From Proteiniphilum sp. (GTDB lineage Bacteria; Bacteroidota; Bacteroidia; Bacteroidales; Dysgonomonadaceae), in contig JAISZV010000217.1 in assembly GCA_031284475.1 (NCBI GenBank), forward strand, positions 1 through 6,733: a stretch of DNA of 6,733 bases, written 5' to 3'. Both the position numbers and the translations under genes were made by a program. Shown one piece after another: positions 1-3,902 of the stretch. The notes beneath the pieces were generated by a model that did not search any database, had not been told where the DNA came from, and worked only from the letters and a program-made list of their open reading frames with translations. Each line of letters starts with the position of its first letter. Position 1 is the stretch's first letter.

Positions 1-68
1 TTACGGAACGGGAAGAAATAGGTTATTTCACCAATGAAAGCATTATACCGGCACGTATTCCGGTATAG
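1..68 (+). CDS. 3' end of an unidentified protein-coding gene (partial)
   Basis: Reading from base 3, the plus strand is open for 21 codons, ending ...GYFTNESIIPARIPV and a TAG stop at 66-68; the other two forward frames stop at once. The peptide has normal amino-acid composition and lies in the same direction as the receptor downstream, with a 65-base gap before the next promoter element, so it is plausibly the C-terminus of a gene that begins left of the window. I do not recognise the family, and 21 residues are too few to assign one. No convincing terminator follows: an imperfect CGGTA/TACCG hairpin at 61-84 is weak and is followed by A-rich sequence. Confidence 0.35.
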   Translation, partial: TEREEIGYFTNESIIPARIPV

Positions 69-133
69 AGCAAATTAATTACCGAATAAAAAACAAAATA
101 TTTTATTTCCCTATCATCAATAAAAAAAAATAG

Positions 134-141
134 TACCTTTG
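134..141 (+). promoter_or_regulatory. Bacteroidota-type -7 promoter element (TAnnTTTG)
   Basis: The octamer TACCTTTG matches the TAnnTTTG consensus of the primary sigma factor in Bacteroidota exactly. With the usual spacing, transcription would start about 4-6 bases later, at roughly 145-147, which coincides with the first base of riboswitch stem P1 (146). That agreement supports the call. The region where the upstream -33 TTG box should lie is A/T-rich but has no clear match. Confidence 0.7.
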
Positions 142-145
142 CGCC

Positions 146-363
146 GCTTTCGGGTATAAAGGAATTTGGTAATTTGCCGTACGCAAAGAAGCCGAAGCTG
201 TACCCGCAGCCGTATGTTCTCTATGGTTAGACTATTCCGGATGTTTTGGAAATAGTTTCACAGACAAGGTGCTCCGACGCAGAAAATGCGAAAGCCACTG
301 TCCTCCTGCGGGATGGGAAGGCAACGGATGACCGGGAACGAGCCGGAAGACCTGCCCGAAAGC
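146..363 (+). ncRNA. Cobalamin (vitamin B12) riboswitch aptamer
   Basis: The leader carries the conserved blocks of the cobalamin riboswitch in the right order. These are GCTGTACCCGC near 197-207 (central core), GCCACTG at 294-300, GGGAAGGC at 315-322, and the B12 box GAGCCGGAAGACCTGCC at 340-356. A perfect 9-bp closing stem P1 is formed by GCTTTCGGG (146-154) and CCCGAAAGC (355-363). Internal hairpins also fit: CCGTA/TATGG (210-214 with 222-226), ACTATT/AATAGT (231-236 with 251-256) and CGCA/TGCG (278-281 with 287-290). In this family cobalamin binding to the nascent mRNA lowers expression of the downstream gene. The position, 147 bases before a TonB-dependent receptor, is typical of btuB. 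Whether it prefers adenosyl- or hydroxo/methyl-cobalamin cannot be read here. Confidence 0.93.
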
Positions 364-440
364 ATCAGCCATGCAAGCTTTCGGGATAAAAGCAGCGTTG
401 AGACTATTTCCGGTTTCCTATGCCTCCGAACGGCCGGAAT
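355..440 (+). promoter_or_regulatory. Putative riboswitch expression platform with alternative stems
   Basis: The 9 bases of the P1 5' strand (GCTTTCGGG, 146-154) recur exactly at 377-385. The P1 3' strand (355-363) can therefore pair either with 146-154, closing the aptamer, or with 377-385 across a 13-base loop. Further possible stems are TTCGGG (380-385) with TCCGAA (425-430, one G-U pair) and TTCCGG (408-413) with CCGGAA (434-439). No hairpin followed by a U-run is present before the start codon, so translational control or a non-canonical terminator is more likely than a classic intrinsic terminator. The pairings are visible in sequence; their use as a switch is inference. Confidence 0.55.
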
Positions 441-510
441 TTCACAACACACTCTTCCTTGAAAGTTTATGGTTTAAACATGTTTCACTGTTTAACTGTA
501 AATTTTTTTT

Positions 511-2649
511 ATGAACAAGAGATTTTTTTCGGGCGTCATTGCCCTGTTTTTCGCCGGCACGTTCCTCTATGCGCAGGAATCTGCCGAACAGTCGTACAAC
601 CTGGATGAAGTGGTGGTTACGGCCACCCGTACGGGCCTTCCGCTCAGGAACGTTCCACAAAAGGTAGAGATCATCGACAGTAAAAAGATAGCTACGATAC
701 AGGCCGACAATGCCGCCGACCTATTGAAACGGACGGTAAACCTCGATATCATACAATATCCGGGGGCCTCATCGGCCGTGGGTATGCGCGGCTTCGCTCC
801 TTCCGTCCACAACCGCAATTACACGCTGGTGCTGATAGACGGCAAACCGGCCGGAACGACCAACCTCACATCCATCCCCACTGACTTTATCGAAAGAATT
901 GAAGTAGTAAAAGGGCCTTACTCCGTTCTTTACGGTTCGGATGCGATGGGCGGCGTGATCAACATCATCACGCGCAGGCCGGGCGATACGCGAACAGGTA
1001 ACGTCAGCATAAGCGCGGGGAATTTCGGGCAGACCAATTTCAACGGATATGCATCGGGAGGCGTTTCCGATAATGTTTCCTTAGCAGTCAGCTTTTCAAG
1101 AAAAGCGCAGGACAAAGACTACCGCATCGGAAAGAAAAACCTGCTGCCTGTCACAGAAACAGAAGAACTGATCCTCGATAAAAAATCGTATGGAGACGTC
1201 ATGACCAACACCCAATACCAGATCAACCAATTCATGGGAAAACTGAACATTGGGTTCAATGATATATGGAGCGCCGGTTTATCGGGAATATTCGTCACTT
1301 CCAATGATATTGAAACGTCCGGTAATTACTGGCATTCATACGGTTTGAGCAAGCAAGACTTCGACCGAACCAATACAACGCTCGACGTCCGCCGGCGAAC
1401 GGTTAACAATACATTGCTCATCTCTCCTTATTATTCCATATACAACGAAAGTAATTACGACAATAATACTGAGAAAGGATTCATCAATTCCAGAGAATCC
1501 GTAAAACAGTATGGCCTGAAGCTGAGCGACACGCATACCAAGGGCGACTTTCAACTGATCGGCGGAATCGACTTGGATGCGCTGAATGTTTCGTCCGAAC
1601 AATTTTCGGATAAATTAACGCCTACAAATCCTTACCGTCCCAATCATAACAGCCTTGCCTCATCGCTATTTATGCAGGGTGCATATACTAAGGGAAATCT
1701 TTCCGTCAATGCAGGCATCCGCTACAACTACACGAATTTCACGCTTGAAGCCGATGATTTTCTGGATAATGAAAGGAAAAGCGCCGGTTATTCCAACCTC
1801 AATCCTTCGATAGGCATTAAATACTTCCTCACGCCGATGCTGAATATCCATGCCAGTGCAGGAAATGCGTTTTACGTCCCGGACGCCTATAAAACCGCCG
1901 GGAGATACCAGGTCGGAAACATGCAATACAGAGGGAATGAAGACCTGAAAGCAGAAACTGCCACCTCATTCGATTTCGGCCTCAATCTATCTAATAATGA
2001 ATGGCTCAATATAGATGCGACCTATTTTCAAGCGTTCTACAAGAATAAAATCGTCAATGATTACAAGACCGATGAGGCAACCGGTGAAACGTATACTACC
2101 TATATCAATGCCGATAACGGCCGTATGAACGGTTTGGAGATCATGTTCTCTTCCGATATCGCCAAAGCGCTTGAATCACGCTACAGTCTTGAGTTATATG
2201 CCGGTTTTACCCACCTGTTCAACAATAAGTTCGATGAAACAACAGGCAGAGATACGCCCAACCAAAAAACGCTGACCAAAGATATGTTATATGTCCGCCG
2301 CAACACCGGCAATTTCGGGATTACATTCGATAGCAACAATGGTTTTGTAACCCGCCTGAATGCCCGGTATATCGGAAAACGGCTCGAAAACGACTGGATG
2401 GTATGGGATAATCTTCGCCCCGGCATAAAACCGGAGGATTACTACACTAAGGGCGACTACGAAACGACCGACCAAATCCTCCAATATTCGGCGCATCTTG
2501 TTTTCGATTACTCGGCATATTACAACGTAACTCCGCACGCGAGAGTCGGAATTTCGGTGTCTAACCTGTTCGATGAGAACTATACCGAGAAAGACGGTTA
2601 TAACATGCCCGGGCGTAGTATCATGGGTTCGTTCGGCTATTCATTCTGA
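511..2649 (+). CDS. btuB: TonB-dependent outer membrane receptor, probably for cobalamin (BtuB-like)
   Basis: This complete 712-residue protein is a TonB-dependent outer membrane receptor that should bind its substrate at the cell surface and import it using TonB-ExbBD energy. Residues 1-21 form a signal peptide (basic MNKR, hydrophobic core, likely cleavage after LYA before Q22). A TonB-box-like LDEVVVTA lies at 31-38. The plug domain covers about 45-155 and includes LLIDG-type LVLIDGKP (106-113) and the diagnostic ERIEVVKGPYSVLYG...GGVINIIT (128-154). The rest is a 22-strand-type beta barrel rich in alternating aromatic and polar residues, and the last residue is Phe, as usual for barrel insertion. 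It lacks the carboxypeptidase-D-like N-terminal extension of SusC proteins and has no SusD partner, so it fits micronutrient uptake. Cobalamin specificity is inferred from the riboswitch in its leader. The ATG is preceded by a T-run without a Shine-Dalgarno site. It appears monocistronic, and no btuFCD or btuG partner is in the window. Confidence 0.88.
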   Translation: MNKRFFSGVIALFFAGTFLYAQESAEQSYNLDEVVVTATRTGLPLRNVPQKVEIIDSKKIATIQADNAADLLKRTVNLDIIQYPGASSAVGMRGFAPSVHNRNYTLVLIDGKPAGTTNLTSIPTDFIERIEVVKGPYSVLYGSDAMGGVINIITRRPGDTRTGNVSISAGNFGQTNFNGYASGGVSDNVSLAVSFSRKAQDKDYRIGKKNLLPVTETEELILDKKSYGDVMTNTQYQINQFMGKLNIGFNDIWSAGLSGIFVTSNDIETSGNYWHSYGLSKQDFDRTNTTLDVRRRTVNNTLLISPYYSIYNESNYDNNTEKGFINSRESVKQYGLKLSDTHTKGDFQLIGGIDLDALNVSSEQFSDKLTPTNPYRPNHNSLASSLFMQGAYTKGNLSVNAGIRYNYTNFTLEADDFLDNERKSAGYSNLNPSIGIKYFLTPMLNIHASAGNAFYVPDAYKTAGRYQVGNMQYRGNEDLKAETATSFDFGLNLSNNEWLNIDATYFQAFYKNKIVNDYKTDEATGETYTTYINADNGRMNGLEIMFSSDIAKALESRYSLELYAGFTHLFNNKFDETTGRDTPNQKTLTKDMLYVRRNTGNFGITFDSNNGFVTRLNARYIGKRLENDWMVWDNLRPGIKPEDYYTKGDYETTDQILQYSAHLVFDYSAYYNVTPHARVGISVSNLFDENYTEKDGYNMPGRSIMGSFGYSF

Positions 2650-2650
2650 A

Positions 2651-2674
2651 ATTAGAAGTTATATCTAATCTTTT
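2651..2674 (+). terminator. Weak A/T-rich hairpin after the TonB receptor
   Basis: ATTAGA (2651-2656) pairs with TCTAAT (2664-2669) around a 7-base loop, directly after the receptor's TGA stop, and is followed by CTTTT. It could act as a low-stability intrinsic terminator. The stem also overlaps the stop codon of the oppositely oriented ATPase remnant. The stem is short and G/C-poor, so the call is tentative. Confidence 0.35.
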
Positions 2675-2865
2675 AAACATCCGATGGGGATCACTTTTAC
2701 GCCATCTGAGCGGGTATAGGCCAATTCGCCGCCGGTTAGGAGAATCATGAGGTTGGGAAGGCGCATTTTTGTCTGCTTTTCTTTTTCATTCTTTTCCTGA
2801 ACAAGTCTTTTCAACTCCAGCAAATGCTTTGCCCCTTCTTCTATTTCCCGGCTACCGAGTTTGCA
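2665..2865 (-). pseudogene. C-terminal remnant of an AAA+ ATPase with DUF4143-like tail
   Basis: The minus strand encodes a fragment containing REIEEGAKHLLELKRLV, then NLMILLTGGELAYTRSDGV and a final KVIPIGCLKD before a TAG stop. This pattern (an IEEGA helix, a strand ending in LTGG, an AYxRxDGV turn and a PIGCLKD terminus) matches the C-terminal end of the AAA+ ATPases with a DUF4143-type nuclease-like tail that are abundant in Bacteroidales. Full-length members are roughly 380-480 residues, so nearly all of the protein, including the Walker motifs, is missing. Upstream it runs in frame into a transposase N-terminus, so the border lies somewhere around 2845-2880. Its only start candidate as a separate ORF is a TTG at 2868. 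It is very probably non-functional. Family assignment is from memory of the pattern. Confidence 0.6.
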
Positions 2866-2994
2866 CAAGTTTTCTATCTCAATAGCATCGGAACTGCTAC
2901 CAATGGTTTTAATAACTTGGTACTTGTCTCTACTTTTGTCTATAACCTAAACACTGACAACTCCACTCGGATTTTTCTTTTTGCGCAAAAACAT
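2866..2994 (-). pseudogene. N-terminal remnant of an IS transposase with internal amber codon
   Basis: From an ATG at 2994-2992 the minus strand reads MFLRKKKNPSGVVSV, then TAG (2949-2947), then VIDKSRDKYQVIKTIGSSSD and AIEIENL. This is the N-terminal signature of IS1634-like (IS4 superfamily/DUF4277-type) transposases of Bacteroidales: a basic start, SGxxSVQVIDKSxGKYxVVKTIGSSSD, then EIExL. The stop falls where relatives usually carry Gln, consistent with a single CAG-to-TAG change. Only about the first 45-50 residues remain, and the DDE catalytic core is absent. The frame continues without interruption into an ATPase tail, showing a deletion or recombination junction. The element cannot move itself. 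Family naming is from memory; that it is a remnant is clear from the truncation and the nonsense codon. Confidence 0.65.
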
Positions 2995-3022
2995 GCCACA
3001 AAACTAATATTTTTTTTGGATG

Positions 3023-3042
3023 GGACACCCAAAATGGTGTCC
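3023..3042. repeat. 7-bp inverted repeat, possible IS end or operator
   Basis: GGACACC (3023-3029) and GGTGTCC (3036-3042) form a perfect inverted repeat around a 6-base A-rich spacer. It lies 28 bases beyond the start of the transposase remnant on the side where that element's end should be, so it may mark the old IS terminus. It also sits 53 bases before the HU-like gene, in A/T-rich promoter-like DNA, so an operator is the alternative. No matching opposite IS end was found in the window. Confidence 0.45.
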
Positions 3043-3095
3043 TGAAATTTATAATATATTGTATTTATAATCGTTATGAATTTGTTAAAATAAAA

Positions 3096-3443
3096 GTGTC
3101 AAAGTCAGGTGGCGTCAGAAAATATTATGCCTCTACGGTAACCGAAGGAGAAACCTCTATCGACGATTTGGTGAAGGAAATCGAGAAATTCAGCGCCCTG
3201 AGCGAGCCTGATATTCGCGGGGTGATTATTGCCCTGGAAAACGTGATACAAACCAAACTGTCCGAAAGCAGAATAGTAAGGCTCGACAGGTTAGGCACGT
3301 TTTATCCCACGCTTAGCAGCGAAGGCAAAGACGAAGCAAAGCAGGTAACGACGAGCAGCATTAAAAAGGCCGGTATAAACTACCGTCCGGGCGAGCGGAT
3401 TATTGCGGCATTAAAAGCGGTGGGATTTAGTAAAATAGAATAA
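3096..3443 (+). CDS. HU-family (HU/IHF-like) DNA-binding protein
   Basis: This 115-residue protein belongs to the HU-related DNA-binding family common in Bacteroidota, whose members bend or coat DNA as dimers. An N-terminal helical part (about 20-55, SIDDLVKEIEKFSALSEPDIRGVI split over two helices) is followed by VRLDRLGTFYPTLSSEG (61-77), the family's strand-turn-strand before the DNA-binding arm, and INYRPGERIIAALKAVGF (94-111), the closing strand and helix. Relatives usually run 120-160 residues and start with a short KxKV-type strand before the KYYA motif. With the GTG start used here, that strand is missing, yet upstream codons in the same frame read VKIKV directly before SKSGG. An ATG at 3076 sits one frame away (MNLLK then stop). 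So the start may be GTG 3096, or an A-run indel may have broken the original start. No Shine-Dalgarno site is seen. It stands alone, ended by a strong hairpin. Confidence 0.8.
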   Translation: MSKSGGVRKYYASTVTEGETSIDDLVKEIEKFSALSEPDIRGVIIALENVIQTKLSESRIVRLDRLGTFYPTLSSEGKDEAKQVTTSSIKKAGINYRPGERIIAALKAVGFSKIE

Positions 3444-3474
3444 GGTTACATTCGGGAATCAAGTTCGACAGGAA

Positions 3475-3510
3475 GAAGAGGGTGTATCACAATGTGATTT
3501 CACCCTCTTT
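3475..3510 (+). terminator. Intrinsic terminator of the HU-like gene
   Basis: AAGAGGGTG (3476-3484) pairs with CACCCTCTT (3501-3509) in a perfect 9-bp outer stem, and ATCAC/GTGAT (3486-3490 with 3494-3498) extends it inward around a 3-base loop. The hairpin begins 32 bases after the HU-like stop codon and ends in TTT, followed by a mixed T-containing tract. The stem is strong but the U-tract is short. The near-symmetric shape could also stop transcription arriving from the right. Confidence 0.7.
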
Positions 3511-3586
3511 GTATTCATACTCCTGTATGAGAACAATTCCAAATATTCAATTCTCAAAAGACTATTTTCTATTTTTATACAACCTC

Positions 3587-3718
3587 CGGTCAACATCAAG
3601 CTTGGTTTCGGGTAAAACCAAGTTAGGTTTCGGGTAACATCAAGCTTGTCGTCGGGTAACATCAAGCTTGTCGTTGGATAACATCAAGCTTGGTTTCGGG
3701 TAAAACCAAGTTAGGTTT
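3587..3718. repeat. Array of six contiguous 22-bp tandem repeats
   Basis: Six units of exactly 22 bp lie head to tail at 3587-3608, 3609-3630, 3631-3652, 3653-3674, 3675-3696 and 3697-3718. Type A units read (C/T)GG(G/A)TAACATCAAGCTTG plus a 4-base end (GTTT or TCGT) and hold the palindrome CAAGCTTG. Type B units read CGGGTAAAACCAAGTTAGG plus TTT. The order is A-B-A-A-A-B, and a 39-base stretch (3592-3630) recurs exactly at 3680-3718, 88 bp away. At each A-B junction CTTGGTTT pairs with AAACCAAG around the 6-base loop CGGGTA. There are no spacers, so it is not a CRISPR array, and 22 is not a multiple of 3, so it is not a coding repeat. Function is unknown. Confidence 0.85.
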
Positions 3719-3786
3719 TTAAAGATTGAAGATAACGTCTTGTAAATTATAATCTTTCTATCACTAAGCGCCTCTGCTAAACGACC

Positions 3787-3811
3787 TACCCCGCCGCAAG
3801 CGGACGGGGTA
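3787..3811. repeat. GC-rich hairpin 1 (contains CGCCGCAAGCGG)
   Basis: TACCCCG (3787-3793) pairs with CGGGGTA (3805-3811), and CCGC (3794-3797) with GCGG (3800-3803), around a two-base AA tip with one bulged A at 3804. It is far more G/C-rich than its surroundings. It shares CGCCGCAAGCGG followed by CGGGG with a second hairpin 45 bases to the right. On the plus strand a T-rich stretch (3825-3836) follows at a distance of about 14 bases, too far for a standard terminator. Confidence 0.6.
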
Positions 3812-3836
3812 TCAACAAGGAATAATTTTTATTTTT

Positions 3837-3853
3837 CGCCGCAAGCGGCGGGG
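3837..3853. repeat. GC-rich hairpin 2 (second copy of CGCCGCAAGCGG)
   Basis: CGCCGC (3837-3842) pairs with GCGGCG (3845-3850) around AA, followed by GGG. It repeats the core of hairpin 1, but without the bulged A. It is immediately preceded by a T-rich run on the plus strand. Just beyond it, ATTAAATC occurs twice (3855-3862 and 3870-3877). The pair of hairpins may be a small interspersed repeat such as a REP-like or MITE-like element, but ends and target duplications could not be defined. Confidence 0.5.
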
Positions 3854-3877
3854 AATTAAATCCTAAGAGATTAAATC

Positions 3878-3889
3878 GGGGAAAGCCCC
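3878..3889 (-). terminator. Small GC hairpin after the S9 peptidase gene
   Basis: GGGG (3878-3881) can pair with CCCC (3886-3889) around a 4-base loop, 13 bases beyond the peptidase stop codon on the minus strand. On that strand it is followed by GATTTAATC rather than a U-run, so termination activity is uncertain. The larger hairpins at 3837-3853 and 3787-3811 could contribute. Confidence 0.3.
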
Positions 3890-3902
3890 ATATACGGGAA
3901 GA

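Noticed and set aside
61..84. CGGTA/TACCG hairpin as terminator of the first partial gene
   Set aside because: The stem is only 5 bp with a 14-base loop, overlaps the stop codon and is followed by A-rich rather than T-rich sequence.
420..608. Plus-strand 62-codon ORF in the riboswitch leader
   Set aside because: It overlaps the first 98 bases of the receptor gene in another frame and resembles no protein; a regulatory leader peptide is not needed with a riboswitch present.
2824..3045. Plus-strand 73-codon ORF opposite the transposase/ATPase relic
   Set aside because: It is the antisense shadow of the recognisable minus-strand remnant and extends into the inverted repeat.
3459..3665. Minus-strand 68-codon ORF overlapping the terminator and tandem repeats
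   Set aside because: It runs through the terminator hairpin and part of the 22-bp array, where the period breaks the reading frame, and its product has no recognisable pattern.
3587..3718. Tandem repeats considered as a CRISPR array
   Set aside because: The 22-bp units are contiguous with no unique spacers, and no cas gene is present.
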